Under the pieces are notes generated by a model, which worked only from the letters and a program-made list of their open reading frames with translations, was not told where the DNA came from and did not search any database. A stretch of DNA of 64,000 nucleotides from assembly GCA_029204225.1 (NCBI GenBank), contig CM055106.1:23589119-23653118 (forward strand), written 5' to 3'. Origin of the DNA: Diphasiastrum complanatum (lineage: Eukaryota > Streptophyta > Lycopodiopsida > Lycopodiales > Lycopodiaceae). Below, piece by piece: positions 1-9,899 of this stretch (position 1 is its first letter; every line of letters starts with the position of its first letter). A program made the translations under genes and the position numbers.

Positions 1-8
1 AAATTTAG

Positions 9-179
9 TTTGATGGTGAATTATTTGACACTACTTTATATTGTCAAGCTATTGGTTGTCTCATTTACCTATGTAATTCAAGACCGGACATTTCTTATAG
101 TGTCTCACTCATGAGTCAATTCATGCATGCCCCCCGATTTCAGTTTTTGCATTGTCATTTAAGGAGGGTGTTAAGTTAA
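9..179 (+). pseudogene. Copia reverse transcriptase C-terminal fragment
   Basis: One open frame reads ...YCQAIGCLIYLCNSRPDISY..., the stretch after the RT catalytic core in Ty1/copia polyproteins (family usually YRQxIGSLxYL..RPDIxYSV). It ends at a stop after 56 codons. Only about 170 bp survive: the rest of RT and most of RNase H are absent, and a stop lies just upstream at 6-8. It probably belongs to the same element as the RNase H tail at 601-702, with about 420 bp of unrelated sequence between them. The identification rests on motif recognition and is fairly safe; the link to the downstream tail is inferred from order and orientation. Confidence 0.75.
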
Positions 180-600
180 TCCATAGGTTCTTTGGCCCAA
201 AAGGTCGAGATTTGTGTAACCATGGGTATTTAGTTATTTAGGCTTGTCTTAAGTTCAGTTGGACCCAATTTTGGTCATGTACTGACTCGTGGGTCCTTAG
301 GGGTCTAATTTTGTTTAGGGGCCCTATCTTGACTTTTGGGGGTGTCCTACATTTAGTACGTGGTTAACCTTAGGGTTTGGTGGCATTTGGCCACATCCAA
401 GTAGAGTACTTACATGCTCATTGTGTATTCCATTTTCACAGTCTGGCTACGCATTGCTCTCCATTGCTCCTGTTGTTGTTTTCTCTCTCTCTCTCTCTCT
501 CTTAGAGTTGGGCACCCAGCCTCTTCTCTCTTGTTTTCTGTGGAGATTGATTGATAACTAGATCTTGGTGACTTGACGCTTGCTTTCCTACAAGGAAGTT
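180..600. other. Unassigned segment between two copia fragments, possible solo LTR
   Basis: The segment separates an RT fragment from an RNase H tail. A purine-rich GGAGGG followed by TGTTAAG sits at about 163-175, as at the start of an LTR, and CCTACA near 590 could be an LTR end. It contains a short (CT)n tract at 482-501. The two copia pieces are not contiguous when it is removed (about 130 residues are missing), so a simple LTR insertion does not explain it. No coding signal was seen. Confidence 0.3.
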
Positions 601-702
601 GCATATATCTTTACCAAAGGACTTGGCAAAGAAAAATTTCAGAAGCTTAGAGAACTTCTAGGAGTAATAGATAACAAAGTAAACATTAAGGGGGTGTGTT
701 AG
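601..702 (+). pseudogene. Copia RNase H C-terminal tail
   Basis: The frame reads AYIFTKGLGKEKFQKLRELL... and ends ...KGVC followed by TAG. This is the standard copia polyprotein ending (family: VADIFTKPLxxxKFxxLRxxLGV..). The stop codon overlaps the first bases of the LTR that begins at 697, and a short purine tract (AAGGGGG) lies just before it, as expected for the polypurine tract priming plus-strand synthesis. Only the last 34 codons survive. Confidence 0.85.
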
Positions 703-1085
703 GAATTAATGTTTATTTGATACCCCTTAATGATAGTTTGGCCATGCCTGCGTGCTATCATATGGGCCATTACTATTTATAGTAAATTTATTTTTTTATC
801 GCTTATGCATGTAGGTGGGCGCACTACTACTAGAGTAGGATCTATTTTACTGCTTAAAAGTTCACCTTGGGTCTTACCCAATCCAATATTTTTTCTTTTA
901 GCTTTTCACATAGATTAGAGAAAGTATATATGTAGGCTGGCGCCCCACCACAAGATAATTTTAGAGTGTTAGAGCTTTGCTCAATTCTCCTATAATCTGA
1001 ATTCTCTTTAATCTCTATGCTTGGTTTGTGTGAGTGCTAGTAGGACTAGTAACTCTATCTAGAATTTGTATGACAAATTCTAACA
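697..1085 (+). mobile_element. 3' LTR of a copia element (389 bp)
   Basis: It begins TGTTAGGAATT and ends AAATTCTAACA, which are inverted terminal repeats, and lies directly after the copia stop codon and polypurine tract. Both boundaries are therefore well supported. No matching 5' LTR is visible in the window, and no target duplication can be tested. Confidence 0.8.
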
Positions 1086-1720
1086 ACAGTATACTCAATC
1101 TGATTGCAAGCAGTTCTCTCTAAAAGTCAGAAGTGCGGATAGTTATATCTACTTTGAAATAGTTCGCCTATGGTTCCTGTAGTGTCAGTCAACCAAATTT
1201 CACGATTGCTTGTCGTCGACAATTGGAGTTATTGTGATAAAAAATAGTAGCTTATATGCAACATGCAAATTTCTCAATGATTAGAGTCTATTTTTGACAG
1301 TAGATTGGTTCTATCAAATAGGGGGAGTCATCGTTTATATGCACGCTATTTTTTGCATGATACTTCTCTGAAAATGCAAATAATTATAATCCCTTCCAAA
1401 CTTGCTCAGCCAACGCTAATATTCATCAAGTAACTTTGGAGTGTTTTCTATCAAGCTTGTGTATTCTCTCTTGTAGCTTGCAAATATTTGTGTAATAATG
1501 CTATCATTTTCTTATGTAATTTATTTTCATGCTAGAGGTTGTACTTCACACTGTGAAGGCCCTTTGGATCATTTACATCTCGTTTCAGATTGCTCTTGTT
1601 AGATCAATACTTTTGGCATGTCCTCAAGGACTAATGATGTAGATGTATCTAGCAATGCAAACAATCACTCTTGTGGATTGATTAGATCCACTCAAGATCC
1701 TAGAAGTCACTTTATTCATA
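1086..1720 (+). mobile_element. Decayed LTR 3' part, same family as the LTR at 57097
   Basis: The end of this stretch (about 1655-1720: CAATCACTCTTGTGG, then a GATCCA-rich stretch) matches the end of the intact 5' LTR at about 57730-57797. It is followed by a degenerate primer-binding site and a gag start of the same type. The 5' boundary is not resolved and may abut the LTR ending at 1085. Sequence decay is much heavier than in the 57097 copy. Confidence 0.5.
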
Positions 1721-1732
1721 TGGTGTCAGGGG
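1721..1732 (+). promoter_or_regulatory. Degenerate initiator-Met tRNA primer-binding site
   Basis: TGGTGTCAGGGG is a mutated form of the plant copia primer site TGGTATCAGAGC that is intact at 39897 and 57798. It sits between LTR-like sequence and a gag start. The following leader (1733-2473) has no coding signal and corresponds in position to the long untranslated leader of the 57097 element. Confidence 0.5.
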
Positions 1733-2473
1733 TGTTTGATCCAAGGACAAGTCTCAAAGTGGCAAGTTTTGAATGCTAGATTTGCTAGTCTTGTAGTGGC
1801 AAGTGTAGCAAGCATAATAGCATGAGTTTTTTGGGCTTCATCATTGAATAGTGCTTGTAGGTGTCCTCATGTGTGGAAGTGTGCTGGACCAGAATTCAAG
1901 TAATGTTTTTGGTGGAAGTCCCAAACTAGCAAGCTACCTCGTCTTGATGAAAATTTTGTGCTTATGGTAGACAAAGTTATAGGTATCACAAATGAATTGT
2001 GAGATTTGATTGTGGATCATCAAATCTATTGTTTTGATTTGTTTTTAGGTGCCAAAAAGTGATTTTACGGGTCCTAATCATTCATCAAGAGCTTGTAGAT
2101 GTCCAAATTCTCAATTTTTGAGTACATTTGACCAATAGTTTCATAAAAGCTCATTTTGTTTCTATTCAATCTTATTTGTGAGTGTGTGAGAGTCAAGCCT
2201 AGATCCTTCTAAGGTGTGTAGAACAAGGAGTCGTCCAAATTTGAGCAAGCAAACTTGAGTGAGATCTTTGAGATCTGCAGGCGTCAGTTTCTCTCAATTT
2301 TGTGTGAAATAGAGTGTGTGGATTTGTAAAGCTTGTTCTAAGTGGACAAAGATCATTGAAGATCTTTCAATCTGAAAAAGGATACAAATTAAGTTGCAAA
2401 GGAGGGCAAGTCTAGAGAAGAACCGAAGCTTAGAGGCCTATAAGTACTTTGTGTATAAAAAACTAGAGTCAAG

Positions 2474-2641
2474 ATGCGATCACTTGGTGCATACCTTTTG
2501 GAATTTAGTGAGAGGCTAAATTCTACAAATTATTCTATTTGGAAGATTCGGATAGAGTCTTTAGTAGCACTCCATTACCTATTTGATCTTGTCCTTGGTG
2601 AGAAGGAGCCGCCTCAAGGTGGACAAGAATCACAAAAATGA
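2474..2641 (+). pseudogene. Copia gag N-terminal fragment
   Basis: ATG at 2474 opens MRSLGAYLLEFSERLNSTNY..., closely matching MGSAGAYLLEASERLNSTNY... at 58603. Gag is the capsid-forming protein of the retrotransposon particle. The reading breaks at about residue 52, where the sequence switches abruptly to minus-strand integrase of another copia element; the terminal TGA lies at that junction. Only about one eighth of a normal gag remains. Confidence 0.8.
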
Positions 2642-3500
2642 CGGTACATCCAAATACCCGAAGTAGTCCCACCTTTGGCTTATTGCCACTATATGCCTCT
2701 TCAGGTGTAAGTCCCTCCATTGCTTTCATAGGGCTCCTGTTTAACAAGAAAACAACAGTATATAAAACTTCAGCCCAAAAAGAGTTTAGCAATGCCTTAG
2801 CCTTGAGCTTGTTGCATGCACACTCAACTATGGACCTGTCCTTTCTTTCAACAACACCATTTTGCTGAGGAGTATCTGGAGTAGCAAAATGACGCTTGAT
2901 TCCACTTGAGTTACATAAATCAATGAACTCATTTGATATGTGCTCACCACCTTTGTAAGATCTGAGTACCTTTATCTTCTTGCCTCTTTGAGTTTCAACC
3001 AAAGCCTTAAAGATTTTGAGGTACTTGATTGCCTCAGATTTTTGCTTCAAAAAATAAACCCATACCTTCTATGAAAAGTCATCGATGAAGGTCATGAAGT
3101 AGAAAGCCCCCCTGCAGATCTTGTTTGCATAGATCCACACAATTTGAGTGTACAATCTCAAGCACCTGCTGTGCCCTGGCTGCTTCATTTTCAGGAAACT
3201 TCTTTCTTTGTTGTTTCCCAAGTGCACATGCTTCACAAATGCTATTACATAACTTGATAGTATGTTTCTTCAGGACCTGTAGGCTTTGATAACTCAAGTG
3301 GCCATATCTCTCATGTCATAACTTATCCAATTGAAAAATTTGAAACAAACTGGAAAATGAGCAAGATCATAAGTTGAAAAGCTCTTTGTAGACTTGGGGT
3401 TTTTCGGGAAAATCAACAATATGTGAACAACAGTGCTTTGCAAATAACAGCAGTTTGTTGATTTCGAAAATTTCGGAAAGTTGAGTTGTCCACACAAGTG
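2642..3500 (-). pseudogene. Copia pre-integrase and integrase fragment
   Basis: Read right to left, this gives a pre-integrase zinc-type segment (SYQSLQVLKK..., then CEACALGKQQ) followed by the integrase core with GGEHISNEF, PDTPQQNGVVERKDR and NRSPMKAMEGLTPEEAY. The catalytic glutamate (VVERKDR) is present. The second catalytic aspartate region reads RSYKGGEH where RSDNGGEY is usual, so that aspartate is lost. Several frames are needed, and the C-terminal part is cut at 2642 by a plus-strand gag fragment. It is the downstream part of the gag remnant at 3669-4320. Confidence 0.8.
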
Positions 3501-3668
3501 GACTGATTAGTACGCATAGATCTTAGTTGCCCGTTCCGGAACGGAACGCGTTCCGTTCCAGAATGAGACCATCAAAAAAAAAGAAAAATTTACAAAGGAA
3601 AAAAAGAAACCATAATATCTAAGGAAGCTTGAGGAGCATCTAAGCTCAAAGGAAAAAAGAACAGTTAA
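3501..3668. repeat. Segment with a perfect 22-bp palindrome and A-rich stretch
   Basis: Arms GGAACGGAACG (3538-3548) and CGTTCCGTTCC (3549-3559) form a perfect palindrome with no spacer, and another GTTCC lies at 3533-3537. An A-rich stretch follows (3573-3612). The segment separates the gag and integrase parts of a decayed copia element, where protease would be expected. It codes for nothing recognisable and may be a small insertion. Confidence 0.5.
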
Positions 3669-4320
3669 TCACTCAGCAAATAAAATGACAAACATCAAAG
3701 AGTTCAAACTGTTCATTGTCTTCCTTATTGTTGTTCGCAACCTTCTCAACAAAGTGACGAGTTTGCTTCTTGCCTTTCTTGTGCTCACTCTGCTTTTTAC
3801 GGCATTCAAAAGCAAAATGCCCATATTTACCGCAATAGTTGCAATTATCCTTTCCTTTCTTTTACGTGTAGATGAAGAACCTGAACTTTGAGAATCAGCA
3901 ACTTGCATTTGACCCATTGGTTGCTCAAGAGATGAATCACTAGCATCGTATTTGCCCTTTTTCTTGCCTTTGGACTGCTTCTTCTTTGAAGCAAATGCCT
4001 GCTCATCATTACCTTTCCTTTCAGAAAGGTTCTTCCTCCTCACTTCTTCATGCATGAGTAAGCCACAACTCATGAAATGAGGAAAGTCTCTCCCTTACTA
4101 AGAGACTCATGACATAGCCCTGAAAAGCATTTGACAAGCTGTTCAAAGCTATAGAAACTACGTCTCTATCACCAATGCACTCACCAAATGCAGCCAGTTG
4201 ATCCTGAAGATCGTTGATCTTCGTAATGTGATCAGCAATAGAATCACTGGAGTCCATCCTGATTGTACGTAGTTTATTCTGCTTAAATAGTTTTACTGAA
4301 ATTCTGCACATAGACTGTGA
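3669..4320 (-). pseudogene. Copia gag fragment with zinc knuckle
   Basis: Minus-strand frames give a typical copia gag (UBN2-type) run ...SIADHITKINDLQDQLAAFG... followed by ...ALNSLSNAFQGYVMSLL..., then a lysine-rich stretch and a zinc knuckle CNYCGKYGHFAFEC (CX2CX4HX4C, about 3792-3846). Two frames are used, so at least one frameshift is present. The gag start is missing at the right: after about 4320 the sequence becomes the T-rich intron-like region in front of the SPX exon. Confidence 0.8.
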
Positions 4321-4638
4321 TGGGAATTGTGCATGTTGTCAAAAGGTTAGCTGGGAAAAATTGTGCTCCTTCAGCTCTTTCCATTTGTTGAATTTTTTTT
4401 TTCAAGTCGCAAAATGTTTGAATCACAAGTGTCCTTGAGGAAATGTTCCTTAGATCATATTCAGTGGATACAATCCAAAGATATTTTTTGGTTTATTGTG
4501 AATCTTTAAACTGCATTATTTAAATTTCTTTGATTTTTTTTTTAAAGATCCAAATTTAGCTTGACAAAATTTTTCTCTTAGTTTGACAAAATATTTGAGT
4601 TTTTTTGTAAAAGTTCTAACTTGTAATCAAAACTGCAG

Positions 4639-5442
4639 GAGTTGAAGGAAAGGATTGAAGAGCTGCAAGAGAAGAGCGGACCAAGTGGAAGATATCCTTC
4701 CAGGGTCGATTTCAACGAAAAACTGATTCAGATTCGAAAAGATATTGTGACTTTTCATGGGGAGATGGTGCTTCTGTTGAATTATAGCTCATTGAATTAC
4801 ACAGGTAATGAATGGTTGACTTTTTGTCAGACCAGCAAACAGGCTTCAGTTTCATGTTGGAACTTCTTGCATATGTACTTTGTCTCATGCTGGCTAAATT
4901 CACTCTTTCATATTTTAGCAAGGATATATTATTTTCGTGCACAATTGTTACTGCATTTATTGGTCAATATATGGCATACTTTGTGATTCTTGTCTAATAT
5001 GTTAACAGGTTTGGTAAAGATATTGAAGAAGCATGATAAAAGAACTGGAGCATTGTTGCGCATGCCATTTATTCAGAGTGTACTGCACCAGCCGTTTTTC
5101 ACCACAGAGCTTCTGTCAAAGCTTGTTCATGAATGTGAAAGTGACCTGCATGGTATCTTTCCAACATTTCCCAATGGTGAGGTTGTTGTCAATCATGTGA
5201 ATGAAGAAGATGAATCTGGAGATGTAGCACGGGGTCAAAATATTTCTGTGCTACGAGGAGAGGATGTAGATAGCATTTACAGAAGCACAATGGCTGCCCT
5301 TCGGACTATTCAAGACTTGCGCAAGGGCAGTTCAACTCGCAGTGCATTGTCATTATCATCTTTGAGCAGAGATGACAGAGATGAATCTGGTGTCATTGTG
5401 AATGAAATTGCTGCTGCACCTCCCGGACTTCAAAAGGGCTAG
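4639..5442 (+). CDS. SPX-domain protein, last two visible exons
   Basis: Plant SPX proteins sense inositol pyrophosphates and restrain the phosphate-starvation transcription factors (PHR family). Exon 4639-4804 follows a CTGCAG acceptor and encodes ELKERIEELQEK...IRKDIVTFHGEMVLL.NYSSLNYTG. A GT-AG intron (4805-5008) splits the glycine codon. Exon 5009-5442 encodes LVKILKKHDKRTG..., then RMPFIQSVLHQPFFTTELL, and a serine-rich tail to TAG at 5440. These are the second and third SPX subdomains, with the KKHDKRTG basic helix involved in ligand binding. The coding sequence is open and free of stops. The N-terminal exon (family start MKFGKxL-like) is not visible upstream; decayed copia sequence occupies 1-4320. 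Either the first intron is very long and reaches out of the window, or the gene is 5'-truncated. Confidence 0.85.
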
Positions 5443-6360
5443 CATGGGTTCGGATCATTCTAGCCAAAGAAGAACTTGATGCTATCTATGTTCATGGATG
5501 CATCTTGGCTAGTTTACCCAACAGGCAGAAGGTTCTGAATCCACAATCTGTTGGTGAACTTGGCTTTTTTATGGTAGTTGCAGTGTTGCACATGTAGGTC
5601 AAAATCATTTTCATATTTTATGTAGTTGAAGGGGCAAGGCAGAAGTCTACGTAATATGATCAAGAAAAATCCAGTGAGTTGAAGTTGACTTCAGAAGTTT
5701 TGGTGGGTCAGATGTAAAGCTTATCGGTGCACGGGGTAAATTTCAAATTTACACTGCGTGTTTGTGTTTCCCTGGTGACTGCTGTAAATCTTTCCACTAA
5801 GGCTTTTCAGGTAGATTGGAATTTGGAGCTAATGTTTCCAATACCAAACTAGAGGACTTTGTGGTGCCATTAGACTAGAGCTCTAGAGTTTTACATAGAC
5901 CATCCAGATGCCATCACGTTTTGTGACTCGCATGTGATTCCTTTGTTAATCTATTTGCATTGTGATTGGTTCTGCATCGCCATTTCAAATGCGGTTGGGT
6001 ATGCAGTTTGTAAGTTTGTACCGATTGCACGTTTGAGGTCTTTGACTCTTTTGCTATCCTGATAATGTAAGATATTTAGGCTGTCAATGAAAGTTTGTGA
6101 GGACGGTCAATGACGTTCTACTCTTAACTTTTTGTATACGTGATTAGATTGAGCCTCGTACACACTTTTAGGCATATCATACTATTGATAATGTGCTACC
6201 TTGTCTCTCAAATGCAGGACAGTTTAGTAGTGACAGTACCTCCAGCAAAATACATTTGTTAAACATTTTCAAGAATGATCATGCTATCGGTTATAGTTAT
6301 ATTCAATACTGTTCAATATAAATTTTAAAAGCAAGCTAACCGGATTATCACCTTAGACCT
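5443..6360 (+). other. Probable 3' UTR and downstream flank of the SPX gene
   Basis: About 900 bp follow the SPX stop codon with no open frame of note, no retroelement motif and base composition like the exon flanks. It is taken as 3' untranslated and intergenic sequence. No single polyadenylation signal can be assigned with confidence. Confidence 0.4.
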
Positions 6361-6469
6361 TTAACAATCAAAGGGCGGAAACTTTTCTATGGGCACCTTC
6401 GCCCGAGGTGTCCTTCCCTGCTGTGATTTTTGTTTTTACTTTTTTTGTATTTTTTTTAGCTGTAATTCT

Positions 6470-6550
6470 TTTTACATGCACCTTCTGTGGGGAAGGTGCG
6501 TGCAAAAAAAATTTCTACATGCACCTTCCGGTGCATGTAAAATTTTTTGA
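6470..6550. repeat. Two adjacent hairpins sharing a TACATGCACCTTC core
   Basis: TACATGCACC (6516-6525) and GGTGCATGTA (6530-6539) are perfect inverted arms with a TTCC loop, extended by A/T-rich pairing on both sides to nearly 20 bp. Just upstream, ACATGCACC (about 6474-6482) can pair with GGTGCGTGC (about 6495-6503). The flanking region 6361-6760 repeats GGTGC/GCACC elements (GGGCACCTTC, GGAAGGTGCG). It may be a decayed fold-back or MITE-like insertion. Confidence 0.5.
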
Positions 6551-6760
6551 AAAAAAACAAGGGAGGTGTATAGTTTACGCTTTGGGAGGTGCCTTCCTTT
6601 CCTTTGTAAAAAAGGAAAAACTGAGGTTAGGAAGGTTGGAAAGTGTACATAGAAGGGATGATGCACAAATGTTTACTTTGTCCACAAGATTCAAAAGATG
6701 TCAAAGAAACTATTCAGGTGATATGAACTCAAAGTCAACATCCCCTTGACAACGTAACCT

Positions 6761-7639
6761 TTGGCATTGAACAAGAGGATCTGGTCATTGAAGATCTCCT
6801 TCACAACCAAACTCTACCCTTCATCATTGCGAGAAAGGGATGACATTGGAGCATTTTGTGGCCACTTCAACAAGGGAATCAAGCAATGGTAGCTTACTTT
6901 GCCCTCTATCATTGTTGGAAACATGGTTATGAAAAGTAGCTTTGACGTCAAACGTTTCTTGTGAATTAGCTATGCTTTTTGGTTTCCAAGGGGACGTTGG
7001 ATGTGAGTTAGCTATGGTACGAGAAACTCGTAGCTCCACATTAGAATCTCTTGGTGCCTATAGTATTGAAGGAGTGTTTTTTGAAATCATTGGGATTTAT
7101 CGCAAAGTTACATCCTAAATCATAGATGTTGCAAATCCCTTAGTAATCTATGTGGAGCTCTCTTATCATCACAGGCTCTATTTTTCTTGCTTGATTTATT
7201 TCTTACGTATTTATGGCTCCCTTCATCTTTTCACAACTTCATTTCCACATGTATTCGGGGGGGAGGGGGAGGTTCTCCCTCCGAGGGCATTCCGCCCAAG
7301 AAGGGCATCGCCTGAGGGTGGAAGTGACTAATTCTAATCAACAAAATCATGATGTACTTTTCCAATCTCTTACATCTTTTCAGACAAAATCAACTACAAC
7401 CATGTTGAAGAAAAAATAGACAATCACATCTATAATTAATCATGGATTATGTTGTCTAATATAACAACATTACAATCATCAACAAGTCATCAGTTTGTTG
7501 AACTTTTAAATGTCTATTCAAAGTTGTGAAAATAGATAAAAGTAGACTAGCTATTTTGCATGCTAGTTGTCATCATGAGCTTGGATTTATGTCCACCTCA
7601 AGATTTGCAGCTCTCAAGATGATTGGGCCTCGTCATTTG
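6761..7639. other. No recognisable gene
   Basis: Short open frames occur on both strands, for example minus 6824-7039, but none matches a family I recognise. A small GC-rich patch at 7256-7320 (GGGGGGAGGGGGAGG and an interrupted GGGCAT repeat) stands out from the AT-rich surroundings. Confidence 0.4.
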
Positions 7640-8015
7640 CAATGAGATCTTACTTCCATATTCCAGTGGCTCGAGATCTTGCTTCAAAAAGCTTGTGAAA
7701 ACCTCTAACTTTGATTGGACCTCATGGATTGAAGATGATTGGGCCTCATGATTTGCAGCTCTCAAAATGATTGGGCCTCATGATTTGCACATCTTAACAT
7801 GATTGAGCCACATGATTTACACCTCTTAATATGATTGGCCTCATGATCTACACCTCTTAATATGATTGGACCTAATGAGCCAATGAGAAGTGGATTAAGA
7901 TGTATTATTTGAAAATTTTTAATCCAGGTCCAATCAAAGTTAGAGGTTGTCACATGCTTTTTGAAGCAAGAACTTGAGGCACTACTATATGGGAAGTGAG
8001 CTCTTATTGTACAAA
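7640..8015. repeat. Fold-back structure around a 32-bp tandem repeat
   Basis: Units starting ATGATTGG... lie at 7735, 7767, 7799, 7831 and 7862, giving periods of 32, 32, 32 and 31 bp. They are flanked by inverted arms: GATCTTGCTTCAAAAAGC and CCTCTAACTTTGATTGGACC on the left (about 7640-7735) match the reverse complement of the right side (about 7905-8015), with scattered mismatches. A primer-binding-like site follows at 8310, so the whole could lie inside the upstream part of a decayed LTR. Confidence 0.65.
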
Positions 8016-8309
8016 CAACTTTTTTCAGAGAGATGAATTTTGGCTTGAAATATCTTTGTACTTTCTCTCTCTACCCGAGAGCTCAATCTTTTGCTCTCTC
8101 TACCTGAGAGATAGACACTTGTATGACTGCACCTGAAAAATGTTTAGTTTTTTCAAGGATGTGCATGAAACTTGCTTGACTTTGGTTGATGATAACTTTT
8201 TGTGTGATAGAGTAGATAGCTCTTTGAAAATTAATTGAAAGCGTGCAAACTCTCATGCATGTAGACCATGGTAGATCTATGCAAGGTCCACAATTGCTCA
8301 TTTTTAACA

Positions 8310-8321
8310 TGGTATAAGAGC
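8310..8321 (+). promoter_or_regulatory. Degenerate initiator-Met tRNA primer-binding site
   Basis: TGGTATAAGAGC follows TTTTTAACA, an LTR-like end, and precedes a gag start about 790 bp downstream. One base differs from TGGTATCAGAGC. Its LTR upstream has no clear left boundary. Confidence 0.6.
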
Positions 8322-9100
8322 TCGATCCATGCATGCTTAAAGGTAGATGATCATGAAACAAGATTTTGTGTGAAAAATCTAGGTTTGAAAGTGCTCTTGG
8401 ATCTCGATTGTCTCCTAGCTTCAAATTGCCCAATGATAGTGAGTTTTTTGTTCATTTTTTGGATCAATAGTGACCATTTGGTGTGTGTAAAATGTAGGAC
8501 ACATTTGAGTTGCATCCACTTTGGAATTTTTTTGGCAATCTCATTTCTTATCCATTGAGTCCAAATAGACATTTGATGGAAAGAGCTTGAAATGTAGATG
8601 GAGAAGACTAAGGCACTAAGGGTTGTTGATGCATCTTTTTGATGTTTGGATCTAATATTTGAGAGTAGTTAGTGTGACCACCTGGTGTGTTTTCGATCAT
8701 AATGATTCAATGCCCTTGATTTCAAGAGTTTTGTCCAAAATTGGAAGTTTCTATGAAAGCTAGTCAGGAGGGTGAAATTCTAGGACATAGGTTGTTGTCA
8801 AATCACTTCACATTCAATCCAACTCTCAAGAATAGAATTTTTGAGCTTGTGTAAGTTCAATAGGTGTGATTGTGTGCTTTGAAACAAAATTTGAATGTCA
8901 AGTTTGTTGGATCTTGGAAAGATCCATTTTCACATTGACTAGATTTTGGTGTAGTATGATTCTAGAGTTTGTGATCTAGATCTTCGTGGATCTTGCAAGC
9001 ACTTTTAATTTTGTACAAATCTAGTTGTTTGGAGGTCACACATTTATTTCTAGAGTCATTTCACATGGTGAGCTTTATGCTCTTTACGTGCTGGGGAATA

Positions 9101-9282
9101 CCTATTGGAATAGGGGCAATTGAAAAATTGACCCCATCTAACTACTCCACATGGAAAGAATGGAATCCATCTTGGTGCTACAAATTCTCATTGACATAGT
9201 GAGTGGGGTTGAGGAACCTAAAAACCTACAAGAGACCACTAGATTCATGAAGAGATCAAGGATGGCTTTGCATTGTTGTTGG
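9101..9282 (+). pseudogene. Copia gag N-terminal fragment
   Basis: Two frames give PIGIGAIEKLTPSNYSTWKE and then DIVSGVEEPKNLQETTRFMKR followed by SRMALHCC, the usual copia gag start (KL...NYxxWKxxM, then a short linker and the WKxxxxxAL-like helix). A frameshift lies near 9160-9190. The preceding 8322-9100 is untranslated leader with no coding signal. The gag is cut at about 9277 by the sequence described next. Confidence 0.7.
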
Positions 9283-9387
9283 ATCCTTTCTGTGCCTCCC
9301 TAATCGGTGTGATCAAGAGGGCGGAGAAGGGGCTTGGATCTCCAACCGAGTGAGTATCGATGTAGTATCGGGTTTCGATCCAAAGGG
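9277..9387 (-). mobile_element. Gypsy LTR 3' end, inserted in a copia gag
   Basis: Read on the minus strand it matches the end of the plus-strand gypsy LTR at 42345-42449, including CCGATTAGGGAG and a CCAACA terminus (TGTTGG at 9277 on the plus strand). The match of about 95 bp has scattered substitutions. The rest of the LTR has been replaced by the TRIM-like element that starts at 9388. No primer site follows at the gag side, so this looks like a solo LTR remnant. Confidence 0.6.
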
Positions 9388-9899
9388 TGTTAGAGGATGC
9401 AAGCTACGCACAAAGCGGCTACTTCCGTAAAGGCACTAAAAAGAGTGCATATGTCCCATAAGTAAATGGAGACTAAAACATCACTCACATATAAGCTCAT
9501 TATAGACACAATACCCTTTGTCCCCTGGTACTAGCCCTTTTGGGATCAAAGGGAAAAGATGGTGGGTGGCTAGGCGGTGGGGATGGAATCCCACGCGCGG
9601 CCCACAGGTGCGCACGACACGCACCACATCGTCTACTACTGGACTGCTCTCCGTTGTTGACGCACTTTGAGGTGGTATAAGAGCCAAAGTTCTAGTCCTG
9701 AACGAGGAAGTGGGGGTGTCCTTCACCATGTGCTCGCTTGAGTGAGAGTGTTGGAGGATGCAAGCTACGCACAAAGCGGCTGCTTCCGTAAAGGCACCAA
9801 AAAGAGTGCATTCGTGCCATAAGTAAATATAAACTAAAACATCGCCCACATATAAGCTCATTGTAGACACAATACCCTTGTCACCTAATACCAGCCCGT
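9388..9899 (+). mobile_element. TRIM-like miniature LTR element
   Basis: A direct repeat begins TGTTAGAGGATGCAAGC at 9388 and TGTTGGAGGATGCAAGC at 9749, with about 145 bp of close similarity. Between the copies sits TGGTATAAGAGCC (9672-9684), a Met-tRNA primer site. That leaves an internal region of only about 75 bp with no coding capacity, ending in a GTGAGAG purine run before the second repeat. ACATATAAGCTC near 9487 is a TATA-like promoter inside the first repeat. Terminal-repeat retrotransposons in miniature have this architecture. The second LTR is cut at 9899 by another LTR. Confidence 0.6.

Noticed and set aside
410-604. 64-residue minus-strand frame with a REREREK run
   Set aside because: It is produced by the short CT tract at 482-501 in a non-coding segment.
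7213-7419. Plus-strand frame through the G-rich patch
   Set aside because: Low-complexity composition and no recognisable protein features.
7735-7893. CRISPR-like regular 32-bp repeats
   Set aside because: The units are directly adjacent with no spacers, and the context is a eukaryotic genome.
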